Notes: generated from the letters alone by a model not told the origin. Shown: positions 34,701 to 46,667, numbered from the stretch's first letter. The stretch is 64,000 nt of DNA from Asterias rubens (GCF_902459465.1 NC_047076.1:8812146-8876145); one strand, 5' to 3'. Numbers and translations are program-made.

Positions 34701-37700
34701 AAAATCAAAGCTTTATCAAAACAAATGTAGTTTAAATTTCACCGAACAAAATTTTTTAAAATTCGCAACATTCGCAACAGTACAATTTTTGTACAGTGTA
34801 TTTAAGAAAACAATTTCCTTAGTCTCAAATGTAGACTTTCAAATAGGATATATTTTTGTATTTACTAAAAACGTGTGTGCCCCGTTGTTTGTAACATGAT
34901 TCTTGTGTCAATCTCGAACTTGCTCATACCCACCGTAGATCCGCTACCAAGAGGCCGATCGTAGGGCCTTTATGCCCCGTATTCTGATGCACATCCGACT
35001 GGGGATGACCAACACTGATTACTTCATGAATAACATCAAAGCACACCCCTACGTGAAGAACAACGACCTGTGTAAGCCAGTCATCGTACAGACCATCAAC
35101 TACACGTACAACTTTGATCCGACTGAGGGTTCAGTCGGCCCAAGCAAGGTAAACCTTTAAAGCCATTGGACACTTTCGGAAGAGAATTTTTTTTAAAGTT
35201 CACAGATTTACAAATAACCTACAGGGTTTACAGAAGGTAATGGTGAAAGACTTCTCTTGAAATATTATTCCATGAAATGCTTTACTTTTGGATAAAACAT
35301 TGAAGCAATATCAATTCTCGATATCGAGAATTACGGATTTATGTTATGACACGGCGAACTGTGCTGAAACAAGGGTGGGTTTTCCCGTTATTTTCTCCTG
35401 ACTCCGATGACCAATTTATTGAGCCCAAATTTCCACAGGTTTGTTATTTTATATAAGTTGTGATACACGAAGTGTGGGCCTTGGGCAATTCTGTTTACCG
35501 AAAGTGTCCAATAAGCAGTCTGTGTTGACTTGCATGAAGAGTTAACACGAGTCTTATTTTGACCTATAAGCCGGCCTCAGGTCGACCTTGTGTCGACAAA
35601 AAAACAGTCGGCGACTGACTTTTAGGATCACACCGCGCCTGAGCTAAGACCATCGGGAACTTTTCTTCAGTCGGCGATTATTTACGACCTGAGCGTAACT
35701 GCGATCGCAGGCGCACGATTTCTCAGTTGTTGTGACCTGCAGCCGATTTCACGAAACGCTAGGAGTCCGTATAACTCGAGTTAGGATGAGTATATAACCC
35801 GTCCTAACTTAGGATGGTTTCAATGCGTCCTACGTATTTGAATACGGAACGTTACTCGTCCTAAGTCCTAAGATTAATCCTATGTTAGGAAGAGTTTGGT
35901 GAAACCAACGGCATGAGCATATTATATTGTCCGCGCGTTGTCGACGGTTTGTTGCGGGCGCAAGAAAATCGCAGGTCGACTTGAGGCCGGCTTTATAGAA
36001 AGAAAAGTCCATGGGCTGTGTCGAATCGGCACTTCGGCTCCGGCTATGGTCGGGCGCGTCTGCCTATTCTTCAACACTGGCAGACATCGCCGTTTCGGAC
36101 ACAGCGATCTATATTGAGTTGGACGAAGCTAACTTAGGAGTTGCGGACAGATTTCCTTGATGGGACACCGGTAAAGATGTGTTGTACAAGCGCACCGTGG
36201 GTTCGAATCTCGTGACCCGGTTCATACTTCCTGCGAATGCGAATGCGAAGCGAAAGTTTGATTTCACAACAAATACTTTGCACTAGTTGACTTGTGCTGA
36301 ACTATCGCAAAAGCCTAATTGCCTTTTTAATATTGGGGGCTAGTATTTTTTCCAAAACTATGAAATGATTCTCCCTTTTACACCTTTCGCTTTAAATAGG
36401 GGGATCATTTGCATTTAAGTCATCCCCCATTTACAACATTCTCCTGCGAAACATTCGAAGCAAAAACTGCCGTCGATTTCAACTCTTCCTAAGTTAGGAT
36501 TAATCTTAAAACTTAGAACGAGTTAAGTTCCGTAACCATAGACGTTATATGACGCATTGGACCCATCCTAAGTTAACTTGACTAATCCTAGCGTTTCGTG
36601 AAATCGGTTGCAGGGCTAGCTGTGGCGTTCAAATTTATATTGCAGTCACAAGAAGTATGACCAGGGATTTAGTATACCCTATTAGTATATTAGTGGAAAC
36701 GCGATTTTTTTAACACGTTGTCTCTCCAATAGGTTGTTTCCCGCCCTCGTCTACCGTTCAAGGTCCTATTCGCTGTGGGCGGATGGAGCGGCGGTAGCCC
36801 GACCAGTGCCATTGAGTGTTACGACACACGTGCCGATCGCTGGGTACTTCTAGATACCGTCAACAACCGTCCTAGAGCCTACATGGGTGTGGCCGTTCTC
36901 GGTTATAATCTCTACGTCATTGGTAAGAAAATGGACCCAACACCAATCTGCTACTAAATCACTGTTTTCTTGAAAAATTCAAGTTGAATTTATACACATT
37001 TTCCCCTGCCACGTTGTTGGCGCAAGAACGACGAGAACCGTCTTAAGGGTTTGTGCGACACAAAACACAGAAGTACACTGAAGAAAAAAACGCAATCTGA
37101 AATCAACCTCTTTGGGCCCAAAACTTCTATTGCACTGCTACCCTCATGAACATCACACTTCGAGGCTCGTGAATAACGCCAGGTATCATTGATATCTGCC
37201 TTGAGCTTAGTCACTCCCCTTCCAGAAATACCTTTGACCTCGCATTCATTTCACATGAAGATTCGAAGTCAAATCCTATGTAAATTTATAAAAAAAAAAT
37301 GCAACCTGCTGCATGAATGCAGCGGACAACAGAAAGTACAGCTGTCAACCATCACCACATACCAATCAAAACACATCTGATATGAAAAATCACTGATCAC
37401 TGTAAAACCAATGCAGATAAAGACAAGGGACCATTCTACCAGTACCCTGGCTTTGTTTGTTTGTTGGGGTGTGTTTGTTTGTTTTTTTGTTAGATTGTTT
37501 GTTTGTTTAGATAATCTTCCCATCAAGGGAGCTCAGCGAACTCCCACTAGGGGATAAACGCCAAGCTGGCAACCGCCAATCTCTGGTGTGGTGTTCAACA
37601 AGGTTCTGTAGCTGGGCCACTTGAATTTATATTGTTCAGTGCACCCTTGCAAGACCTCATTGCTGCTCATGGTATTTCTAGTGTTGCTTACGCTGACGAC

Positions 37701-40700
37701 ACCCAGCTTTACATTACATTTGATCCAGCTGATCGCGCTTCTGCCATTGCAAAAGTTGAAGTGTGCACTCAAGATGTCAAATCTTGGGCGTTGTCAAATA
37801 AACTTGCTTTGAATGACTCAAAAACTGAGATTTTATTTTTGAGATCTCGTTTCGCAAAAAGGATTTCTCCGCCAACAGTACAAATTGCCCAGTCTGTCAT
37901 TGAACCATCTAAATTTGCCCGTAACCTTGGTGTATTTATGGATTCATCATTGTGCATGAGTAGACATGTTGATAATGTTTGCAAAGGAGCTCCCATGGCT
38001 ATTAGGAACATATCACAAATTCGCCGCTACCTGGATGAAGCAACTACTCTTCGTCTTGTTCATGCCTTCGTCACTACTAGACTTGATTCCTGCAATTCAC
38101 TTCTGTATGGACTCCCCGATAAAGATCTTGCTAAAATTCAACGTGTACAGAACACTGCTGCTCGCCTCGTTTCTTGTCTGCCTCGTTTTCACCATATTAC
38201 ACCTATACTAATGCAATTGCATTGGCTCCCAGTTAAGTTTCGAACAGTTTACAAAATTCTTCTGTTAACTTTCAAGGCTCAAACATGTCAATCTCCTGCT
38301 TATTTGTCTGAACTTGTTCATAAATATTCCCCTACTCGGACTTTACGATCATCTCAACAGTCATTGCTTTCTGCTACTAGAGCGTCTTCCATTTTTTATG
38401 GCCACAGATCTTTTTCTTACGCCGCACCGTTTCGTTTCTTTGGACTAATCTTCCTGTGCATATTCGCCAAGCTAATACTTTACAATGTTTTAAGTCCCTG
38501 TTGAAAACTCATTTTGTTTAAAGCTTCTTTTTTGTAATATGCCTATTTGTATCTTGTATCTCTCTCTACACTGTAAAAAATTACCGTAATTGTACGGTGA
38601 AAAGTACGTAAATAGCTACGGTGTTTTACTGTAACGAGATTTTTCCATGACTTTACGGTGCAACCCCGTAAATACCGGCTCGCAATGCACCATGGGATTG
38701 TTTAAAAAAGTACCGTAATTTTTACGGTGATAACGACATTTTTCAATGACTTTACGGTGCAACCCCGTAAATACCGGCTCGCAATGCACCACGGGATTGT
38801 TTAAAAATAATTACCGAAATTTTTACGGTGAAAAGTACGGTGGAACCCGTAAATAATGGCTCGCAATGCACCATGGGATTGTTAAATAAAATCACCGTAA
38901 TTTTTACGGTGAAAAGTACGCAAACATCTACGGTGTATTTTATATATAAAACAATTTCCTTGACTTTACGGTGTAACCCCGTTAATACCGGCTCGCAATG
39001 CACCATGGGATTGTCTAAAAGGAATGACCGTAATTTTACGGTGAGAAATGTGTATATTTCGACGGTGAATTACCATTCTCGCTTTTGCTCGCCAGCATTT
39101 TACGGCCAAAATCCGTATTTTGGCACACCAAAAGAACTCTTGGGATCATCGCGCACGCGCAATGCTTATGAGGAAGTTCAGGCGGGGCGACTAGAGTAAC
39201 TAGATTAACCCACTTTTTGTACTCTATTGTACAATCCCGTGCCCATGGTGTATTACTTAAAGGTATGATACATCATTGGTTTTGGTTCTGGAAACAATGA
39301 GTTCATTCCAATTCCAGTCGTCTAGTTTTCAAAATACCCATCATTGGTAACCTGTTAAGGTTTCTATTTCATCAGTTATTCTATGTGGATGTTTATATTG
39401 TGTTATGAAGACCACTAAATGCAGCGTCTGAATTCGAACAGTGCAAATCGAAAGCAGTTGTTGCCTTTTGATGGTGTTCAGAACTTTTCTTGAATATCAG
39501 CATTTAAGATGGAACTATTTTGAAGGGAGATTATTATCTCATTTGCAGTTTTATGTTGAAAATTATTTAGAATTATATTTCTTGCCAAATTATTTTGATA
39601 ATTACCAAAGCTGTATCGTACTTTTAACGTATGGTTATTTTCCACTTTTAAAAATACAATACCATTGGAGTAATTATACTATTGTAATAAGCAATTACAA
39701 TTACGGTCAGTTTCCACTTTTTCAAATACGGTCCCATGGCAGTAATATCAACGTGTAATATACCGTACAAATCACGGCACTCTGTAACCTCGTGTACGGT
39801 TATACACCGTGTTGACAGCCTTATCACCGTAAAAGTCACGCCACGCCGTAACTTCATGTCCGCTTCGCATCGTATATTGACAGCTTTCTCACCGTGAAAA
39901 TCACGGCACACCGTAACTTCGTGTACGGCACACCGTAACTTCATGTACGGTTTACACCGTAAACTGACAGCTTTCTCACCGTGAAAATCACGGCACACCG
40001 TAACTTCGTGTACGGTTTGCAACGTAAAAATTACGGGAATCTGTTGGCATCTTGCTGCACAACCGATTCCCGTAAATTTTACTGGAATTTTTTTACAGAG
40101 TAATTGTTTATTTGATTGTTTCTTGTATGCGCTTAGAGGCTTTTGCATTAGGCGCTTTACAAATGTCTTATTATTAATATTATTATTCATAAAAACATAA
40201 CGTCTATGAATATGAAATGCACAAATCAAGAAAATCTGATGCAAAACTAGACGACAATATTTATTCTAGTCATTGTGAAATCAGCTGTTAGCTGGGGGAT
40301 TCAAACCCACAAACTTATGATTGCAAGTACTGCAGTCTAACTAGCCACTTGACACTTCCCAGTGTTTTAAATTTATTGTACATTAATTTTCAAGGGGGAT
40401 TCGACAGCAACCAGTACTTCAACAGCGTTCGGAAGTTTGACCCCCTGACCCGAGTATGGAAAGAGGTAGCTCCGATGAACTCAAGGCGTTGCTACGTCAG
40501 CGTAGCTGTTCTCGACGGCTGCATTTACGCTATGGGAGGCTTCGACGGACACACAAGACTACGATCAGTTGAAAGGTTAGTAGCCTTATCTCAAGGCGTC
40601 CATATACAATCAGAATATGGTTCGTAGCCCAATCGATTGAAGTCCATAGACCTTTTAAACACCAGAACAAGACTGCAGCCAGAAGAAAATGTTTGTAGCC

Positions 40701-43700
40701 TTATCTCAATACGTACATTTTAGCACTACTCTCTAAATGTAAAAGAACGAAAAACACCACTCTTTACAATTAGTTTTGTCCCTCAAATGGCACTTTTAAA
40801 AAGGCTGGTGGTTATTTCACTCTTTTAGAAGGGTTTCACTCCATGACAGAGCAAAAAATCACTCAAAAAGATGCAAACTTTAATTTGAAAGAGTGGAAGA
40901 CCACTAGAAAAATTGTTTTCGCTCATTATGGCTCTTCAAAGAGTGTATTTTTACTCTTTTGCGTTTAGAGATATATATATAGACAGTATAGTAGTCAACA
41001 GAGTGGACTGAAATTGGTCTTAAAGACCGGTAGACAGAAAACCTACCGTTTAGCTTGTAAGACATTTTGAAACAAAATAGACTCATGAACTGATGACGTC
41101 ACGGTGTTTACCGCACTGGACATTTTTGGTAATTACTCACAACTTTTTTAAAAACAAAACTTATGAATAATCTCTTGTTGTAAATTCTCCCCAAGATACG
41201 AGCCCAGCACCAACCAGTGGTCGCTCATTCAGCCGATGAATCATCACCGCAGTGACGCGTCTGCGTGCTCAGTCTCCGGAAAGATTGTCATCGTTGGGGG
41301 ATTCAACGGGAACGAGTGCCTGAACACCACGGAGCTCTACGATCCGGAGGTCCGGGAATGGCGCGATTTGCCCCGTATGGGAAGCCGCCGGAGCGGCGTG
41401 GGGTCGGTGTCGTTCCGTGAAAACGTATACGCCGTAGGTATGTTTTTAAATCCAATGAGTTGTACAATAATTTGAGAGTCCAAGTTTTTCTGTGTGTGTT
41501 AGCCTGAACTTTTCCGTGTTGACGGTTACTGGCTTCTGTTTATTCTAATTTGAAAGGTAGGCTCTTATAATTTTGTTTCTCTTTTAGTTCATTTAAAGGC
41601 ATTGGACACTATTGGTAATTACTCAAAATAATTATTATCATAAAACCTTTCTTGGTGACGAGTAATGGGGAGAGGTTGATGGTATGAAACATTGTGAGAA
41701 AGAAGTAATTTTCCACGAATTTGATTTCGAGACCTCAGATTTAGAACTTGAGGTCTCGAAATCAACCATCTAAACGCACACACCTTCGTGTGACAAGGGT
41801 GTTTTTTTCTACTTATTATTAATCATTGTTCGCAAGTTTGATGACCGATTGAGCTCAAATTTTCACAGGTTTGTTATTTTATGTTGAGAGATACACCAAC
41901 TGTGAAGGCTACAATCCCGGCCAAAATGCTTGGGCCACCCTTTCCTAACGTTGTATACAACGATTCCCTGTGCACTTCCCATTCACATTCAAAACATTTG
42001 TCCCCCGCCCCCCGCCCCCGCTCAATGTTGACTGTAATTCAGAACACAACTCAGAACACAATAAGCAATTGGAACCAACATTGAAAGGGGGCAGGGGGGC
42101 CCAGCGAGATATGGCCGGGATTGTAGTCTGTGACAATTAACAACAGTGTCCACTGCCTTTAACTTGTCAGGGTTTTTCTTATTGCTCTGTGCTTTATCAT
42201 TCTACTATTTGTTTTTACTACTTGTACACAATGCCCTTATACGCCTCTCTTAATATTTATGCATGACGTCATAATATTCTTACCCAAAATGAGGCTATGG
42301 GCGCACGTTCTCTATCACTTGCAGTGGCTGTGCCCATCGCCTCGTTTTGGATTGGCATTGTGACGTACCTCATGCAAAAAAATATTAAGAAAGGCGTATA
42401 CACCAATTCACCAATTCACCAACTCAGCAATGGCTTACGGTGCTCAACACTGCGCGCCTGAATTGGTGTATGAGGGATAGAAGTACAGGCTATCTAAATA
42501 AACCAAAATCAATAATACGTTAAAAATAACCTAGTCTATAAAACCAAATTGATCAGCTACTGCCAAGTTCAAGTTTGATAATAGTATTGTCTCATATTTT
42601 TTAAACAATGTTTAAAACGTTTTGAGTTTGCAGCTTTTGTGAGTGTACTTGATGTAGTATTGTTAATTTCGATTTTCTTAACTTTGTAAAATTGAACGGA
42701 CGGTCAGCACTTTTTCTTCTTCATTAAAATAAATAAATCATTAAAAACAATAATATGATATAATTATTCAGGTGGTTTCAATGGCATAACCCGACTGAAC
42801 ACCATGGAGAGATGGCAGGTTGACGCCCCGCAATGGACCCAGTGTCCCAGCATGTACATCCACCGGAGTAACTTCGGCGCCGTGGTACTTGACGACATGA
42901 TCTTCGTCATTGGAGGTTTCAATGGCATCACAACCATCTTCAACGTCGAATGCTACGACCCTGACAACGAGGAGTGGTAAATATTCCTCTTTGAATGGCA
43001 ATCCTTAGGGCCTTGTCACACGAGGCAACTTTTGCAGGCAACTTGGAGGCATCCAACTGCAGTGCATGCTACATGACCACTTTGGTAGCACACGGGTCAA
43101 TTTTCAAACATTGTGTCACGATCCACAAGAGAAAAAGGTGAACATTCAAATGTGAATGCCTTTTCTTCATGGATTGCCTGGAACTGGTCGCCCATTAAAT
43201 TGCCTCGTATGACATGGACCTACACTTAAAGTAACACGTTGCCTTGGATCGTTCGAGTTGGTCTTTGAAAAGCGTATTATAGAAATATATTTTATTAAGT
43301 AGAATATAATGATCCACACAAGTATCACTCGAAATTGCGTGGTTTTCCTTTTACCTCGTCGACAAACACGGTCGGCCATTAGTTATGGGAGTCAAATGAA
43401 TTATTTTCTTACAAACTTTTATTTGGAGTTCTTAACGTTTTTCTCCCTATTTTTTGTTCCCTTACAGGTATGATGCATGTGACATGAACGTATACCGTAG
43501 CGCCCTGAGCATCGGGCTGATCGAGGGACTACCCAACGTCCGACAGTACACCTGGCCAAGAGACTGCGACCTGCCTCCCCCGTCTCTGCCTCCAGATAAC
43601 TCCGATTCCTCGGGGCCCGCGCACCAGCACCGAGGAGGGATCGCCGGTCAACAACAGCAGAGACAGCAGCAGCAGCCACAACCGCAACCGGCGAACGATG

Positions 43701-44612
43701 TGGCCGTGCAAGCTGTGGTTCCGCCCGTAGTACCACCACTTGCTGCCGAAGATAACGCAGGTACGGAATTGCCCTACTTTTGTGGCCGACTAACGTTCGG
43801 AACCCATCTTTTGTGCAGCTAACCGATAGAGCTTTGTGATCACATTTTTATCTGGGCCCAATTTCAAAGTATTGTTTGCAAACCTCTGCTAAGCAGAGAT
43901 GAGAAGCATACCTGTCACAAATTGTACATTATATGTGACCATGGATGTAGAAATAACTTCCATTATGTGACTCGGTTGTTTGGCTGTGTATTGGGTGCGC
44001 TCGTTTTTCAGGTACGTTCGAATAGCTTTGATGGGGCTCACCCGGGTCAGCCCCAAGCCCTGCTTGTAGAGTGGGTCGCTTGGGGGGGGGGGGGGGGGTG
44101 GGGCTGGCCCCATGTGCATGACGTCACTACGAGAGCGGTGAGTGATCGTTCGATTAGCTCCTGTCAGGGGCTCACCCGAGTGAGCACTGCGGGGTCGACC
44201 CAGAGGGAAGCTTATCGAACGCACCCACTAAAGTGAACTCATTGTATCAATGCGATCGTTGGTTCGGTAAAACCATACATGTGTAGGGACCAGTCAATAT
44301 GAAATTGGGGACCAGTCTATATGAAAAAAAGTGGATACCTCACCATACAATGCCTCAAATTACATACACTGTTTTTTTCTAGTTCAAGTTGAAGATGTAC
44401 ACGAATTGATGGAGTTCCAAGGAGTAGAGGAGGCAAACGATGAGCTACTGGCTGGGGAGGAAATCGAAGAAGAAGAGGAAGATGAAGATGACGAGGATGA
44501 CGAAGATGATGAAGACGAAGAGGAGCTTGAAGACGAGGAGGAACTCCAGTTTCCAGAGAGACCTCCTAACCACAGGCGCCCACCGAGGGAGCGAAGACCC
44601 GCAAGGTTATGA
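31736..44612 (+). CDS. KLHL10: Kelch-like protein 10 orthologue, BTB-BACK-Kelch, 724 aa
   Basis: Ten exons: 31736-31884, 33039-33244, 34030-34298, 34939-35148, 36733-36922, 40395-40575, 41196-41437, 42772-42976, 43468-43760, 44383-44612. All phases join; total 2175 nt. The BTB domain (~20-130) has LCDVVLRC and YFRALFTNGM; BACK follows (~135-260); six kelch blades (~290-575) include LFAVGGWSGGSP, RRCYVSVAVLDG, GGFNGNECL and FNVECYD. The order and wording match vertebrate KLHL10, a substrate adaptor for a CUL3 ubiquitin ligase in developing sperm. An in-frame stop at 31691-31693 fixes this ATG as the first. Vertebrate proteins end soon after the kelch domain (~608 aa); this one adds ~120 residues: a Pro/Gln-rich segment in exon 9 and an acidic run in exon 10. 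Introns hold MITEs, a LINE 3' end and a tRNA-derived repeat. Confidence 0.93.
31937..32596. mobile_element. family A MITE split by a tRNA-derived repeat
   Basis: TTAAAGACACTGGACACTAT to ATAGTGTCCACTGCCCTTAA, with ~265 bp of foreign sequence (about 32298-32562) near the right end. In KLHL10 intron 1. Confidence 0.88.
32298..32562 (+). mobile_element. tRNA-derived SINE-like insert
   Basis: 32403-32477 has an A-box-like TAGTCTAGTTGG, B-box GGTTCGAATCC and acceptor-like CTCGG/CCGAG pairing, but a poor anticodon stem. An inverted B-box-like ATTCGAACTGCC lies at 32371. Likely a pol III retroelement fragment. Confidence 0.6.
33300..33435. repeat. family D palindromic repeat
   Basis: GGTGGATTTCCAAAGAGTTAG to CAATTTTGTGAAATCGACCCC with ACTAGTC motifs between. 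Family D also occurs at 4881, 11543, 35750, 36480 and 63636. Confidence 0.65.
33633..33989. mobile_element. family A MITE
   Basis: TTAAAAGGCATGCACTGGACAC to GTTTCCACTCTATAATGCCTTTAA. In KLHL10 intron 2, close to the exon 3 acceptor. Confidence 0.83.
35157..35514. mobile_element. family B MITE
   Basis: TTAAAGCCATTGGACACTTTC to CCGAAAGTGTCCAATAAG. It begins 9 bases after the KLHL10 exon 4 donor. Confidence 0.87.
35745..36615. mobile_element. nested inverted-repeat region in KLHL10 intron 4
   Basis: CCGATTTCACGAAACGCTAGGA (~35750) and TCCTAGCGTTTCGTGAAATCGG (~36588) are inverted ends ~850 bp apart. Within lie family D-like ACTCGTCCTAAG repeats and 36010-36110, which resembles the core of the palindrome at 46350-46482 (GCGTCTGCCTATTCTTCAAC). 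Confidence 0.6.
37587..38520 (+). pseudogene. CR1/L2-type LINE reverse transcriptase, 5'-truncated
   Basis: The reading frame starts LWCGVQQGSVAGP, then has the catalytic YADDTQLYI motif (~37687) and the thumb/C-terminal part (LNDSKTEIL, LGVFMDSSL, LDSCNSLLYGLP, LHWLPVKFR). A 1-base shift near 38435 moves the true end (NLPVHIRQANTLQCF) to another frame. A non-LTR retrotransposon 3' fragment inserted in KLHL10 intron 5. No endonuclease domain remains. Confidence 0.88.
38570..40100. mobile_element. inverted-repeat element of ACCGTAA/TTACGGT motifs, nested in the LINE tail
   Basis: Left end CACTGTAAAAAATTACCGTAA and right end TTTACTGGAATTTTTTTACAG are inverted. The left part has ~4-5 tandem units of ~85-120 bp with ACCGTAATTTTTACGGTGA and GGCTCGCAATGCACCATGGG. 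The right part has inverted CACCGTAACTTCGTGTACGG units (39770-40030). LINE-like tail sequence resumes at 40105 (GGCGCTTTACAAATGTCTTATTATT). Confidence 0.72.
40285..40356 (-). repeat. degenerate tRNA-like segment
   Basis: On the minus strand GTGGCTAGTTAGACTGCAG and GTGGGTTTGAATCCCCCAGC resemble A and B boxes of a tRNA. The stems do not close well. Probably a SINE remnant in KLHL10 intron 5. Confidence 0.45.
41593..42162. mobile_element. family A MITE with a nested TA element
   Basis: TTAAAGGCATTGGACACTAT to AGTGTCCACTGCCTTTAA. The internal insert 41912-42123 splits GAAGGCTA from GTCTGTGACAATTA. In KLHL10 intron 7. Confidence 0.9.
41912..42123. mobile_element. 212-bp Tc1/mariner-like MITE
   Basis: The termini CAATCCCGGCCA and TGGCCGGGATTG are exact inverted repeats flanked by TA on both sides (41910-41911, 42124-42125), the mariner-type target duplication. 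No ORF. The empty site is known from other family A copies (AAGGCTAGTCTTTGAC). Confidence 0.88.
42240..42480. mobile_element. inverted-repeat element in KLHL10 intron 7
   Basis: ACGCCTCTCTTAATATTTATGCATGACGTCA and TGACGTACCTCATGCAAAAAAATATTAAGAAAGGCGT are inverted. The following CACCAATTCA..GCGCGCCTGAATTGGTGTAT is a second inverted pair. Confidence 0.65.
43008..43220. mobile_element. inverted-repeat MITE
   Basis: GGGCCTTGTCACACGAGGCAA and TTGCCTCGTATGACATGGACC bound ~210 bp in KLHL10 intron 8. No ORF. Confidence 0.75.
43229..43398. mobile_element. half-copy of the foldback element
   Basis: ACACGTTGCCTTGGATCG through CACGGTCGGCCATT and ATGGGAGTCAA matches one arm of 5326-5676 and stops at the palindrome centre. 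It is in KLHL10 intron 8. Confidence 0.8.
43992..44227. mobile_element. inverted-repeat MITE, family G
   Basis: TGGGTGCGCTCG to CTTATCGAACGCACCCA, with GGGGCTCACCCGGG / CGGGTGAGCCCC inside and a G-run at 44082-44098. Counterpart of 12053-12285 in reverse orientation. In KLHL10 intron 9. Confidence 0.8.
44383..44612 (+). CDS. KLHL10: KLHL10 exon 10, acidic C-terminal tail
   Basis: The acceptor TTTTCTAG|TT follows a long pyrimidine run. The exon encodes QVEDVHELMEFQGVEEAN, then a Glu/Asp run of about 30 residues and a basic end (PPRERRPARL), stopping at TGA 44610-44612. Nothing comparable is in vertebrate KLHL10 as I know it. The acidic run is built from GAA/GAT/GAC/GAG codons and is likely length-variable. 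Confidence 0.75.
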
Positions 44613-44977
44613 GGATCAAGGTTGTGAATTAGCAAGCTCACGCATAATGCACGGGGTGTGTAGGCGTAATGTTATTTTCATTGATGAAGTTGACCAATCA
44701 AGGGGAGCGGAAAAGGTTTTATAATTTAGCCAACTGCTGATTGGTGCAAGCCGTATAGACAACAGTGGTGGTTGGTGGGTTTTGGGTTGTGGGGGACGAA
44801 GATTTGACAATCCGGATATCTAGTTGGTGCTCGTGTATAGCCTACTGAGCAAGGGAGGGTTAGGGGTTTGAAGAAGAAGAAAAATACCCCGAAAAAAAAA
44901 AATCAAGGACAATACAGCTGCATCATGTATTAAAAACCGGCAAGAAGTCGATTTTTTTTTAGCCATGGTAGCGACCT

Positions 44978-45196
44978 GGGCCCAATTTCATAGAGCTGCT
45001 AAGCACAACCATTTGCTTAGCATGAAATTTCTCCTTGGTAATAACAAGTATAACCAACCAAATTTCCACGACTGCATACCAAAAAACAAGAAATATGTAA
45101 CAAACGGAAATTTTGTTGGTAATCCTGGTTTTTTTTTCAAGAAAGAAATTTCTTGCTGAGCAAATATTTGTACATAGCAGCTCTATTAAATTGGAC
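44978..45196. mobile_element. inverted-repeat MITE, family E
   Basis: GGGCCCAATTTCATAGAGCTGCT and AGCAGCTCTATTAAATTGGACCC bound ~220 bp in the 3' flank of KLHL10. A related copy is split by the element at 54620-55933. Confidence 0.82.
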
Positions 45197-45534
45197 CCTG
45201 TAGTTTTAAAGGATGTATACCTTTCTGGTCTATTTTGAAAATGCAAGATTTATGTTGTTGTTATTGGTCACATTGGTAAGGGAAATATAAACTGGACACC
45301 ACCACTTTATTATAATGAGATGATTTTGTATTATAATCATGAAATTTAATGTGTTTATAGTAAGCATACCGTCTATATTCAAGAAATTACTCGCCATATT
45401 AAAAAAAAATGATACAATTATTTTGTACTCAATTATTTTCTTAGGAAACAAAAAAATCACCTTTTTCATAAAGTGGAAAATAATGGTCCTTTATGACACA
45501 AGTATTTTGAAAAGAATTTGTTTTACAAACAAAT

Positions 45535-45779
45535 TTAAAGGCATGCGATTGGTAATTTACAGCATGAAAACTTACGTACTAGAAAGCAATTAAGAGCTGT
45601 TGATAGTAACGACTCTCTCTTAAGTTACGAGGTATTTTCTCGTTTAAATATTTAAATAGTTAAATCTGAGAAAACTTCATGCGTGAGGCCTTTTTCAGGC
45701 TTCTGAAGGCACACACCTTTGTGTTTTTATTCGATGACTAATTGAGCCCAATTTTACCAAACGTGTCCCGTGCATTTAA
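45535..45779. mobile_element. family A MITE, shortened and diverged
   Basis: TTAAAGGCATGCGATTGG to CGTGTCCCGTGCATTTAA, TTAA on both sides. A second family A fragment follows at 45790-45950 (AAAATAATTATTAGCATAAA to GAATTTGATTTC). Confidence 0.75.
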
Positions 45780-46182
45780 CTATGGAGGTAGAATTCTCAA
45801 AATAATTATTAGCATAAAACCTTACTTGGTGACGAGTAATGGGGAGAGGTTGATAGTATAAAACATTGTGAGAAACGGCTCCCTCTGAAGTAATGTAGTT
45901 TTCGAGAAAGAAGTAATTTTACACGAATTTGATTTCAACACCTCATAAGTGATGATTATACATGTATATAGCGTGGGTATGCAACTACGACATGCCAGGT
46001 AAAAGTAAAATTAGTTCTATCACTACGAGTGAATAGTGTGTGGTTGTTTAAATTGTCAGGAGGCGAGAGCGACCAAAAATGTCAAGGGCCGCGGCCGTCG
46101 GGAAGGAAGCGGTCCCCCACCCCGGCCTGACTGCTGGCTGGTCAGGCGGTAGGAGGACGGCGACCGAAGTTATGGTTACCTT

Positions 46183-46570
46183 AGTCTTGGTGCAAGACGT
46201 TTCTTGTTTCCTTTTCACGCACACCGCGGCCAATTCACCGACGTCAGCGCGCGCACCGACTCACCTGACTTATAGTCCACTCGGCCAATTCACCGACAGC
46301 GCGCGCACCGACTCACCTGACTTATAGTCCACTCGGTGAGTGGACTATAAGGCCGTGTCCGAAACGACGACTTCGGCTACAGCTACGTCTAGATCAGCGC
46401 GTCTACCAGTGTTGAAGAATAGGCAGACGCGCGCGATCTAGCCGTAGCTCTAGCCGAAGTCACCGTTTCGGACACGGCCTAAGTCAGGTGAGTCGGTGCG
46501 CGCGCTGTCGGTGAATTGGCCGCGGTCGGTGTGCGTGAAAGGAAACGAGAAACGTTTTGCACCAAGACTA
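46183..46570. mobile_element. ~390-bp imperfect palindrome with nested palindrome
   Basis: Outer arms AGTCTTGGTGCAAGACGTTTC and GAAACGTTTTGCACCAAGACT; inner repeats GCGCGCACCGACTCACCTGA; core 46350-46482 bounded by GGCCGTGTCCGAAACG / CGTTTCGGACACGGCC. A direct duplication of ~65 bp sits in the left arm (46211-46332). Confidence 0.83.
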
Positions 46571-46667
46571 TGGTTACATGGGAAAGGGAAGCGTTTATTT
46601 AAAACAGAAATTTACTTCGTGGCTGTTTTAATTTGTTTACCATAAAGGAACTAGGAATAAACCCAAC

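Noticed and set aside
44384-44641. Minus-strand poly-Ser frame
   Set aside because: Shadow of the acidic run in KLHL10 exon 10.
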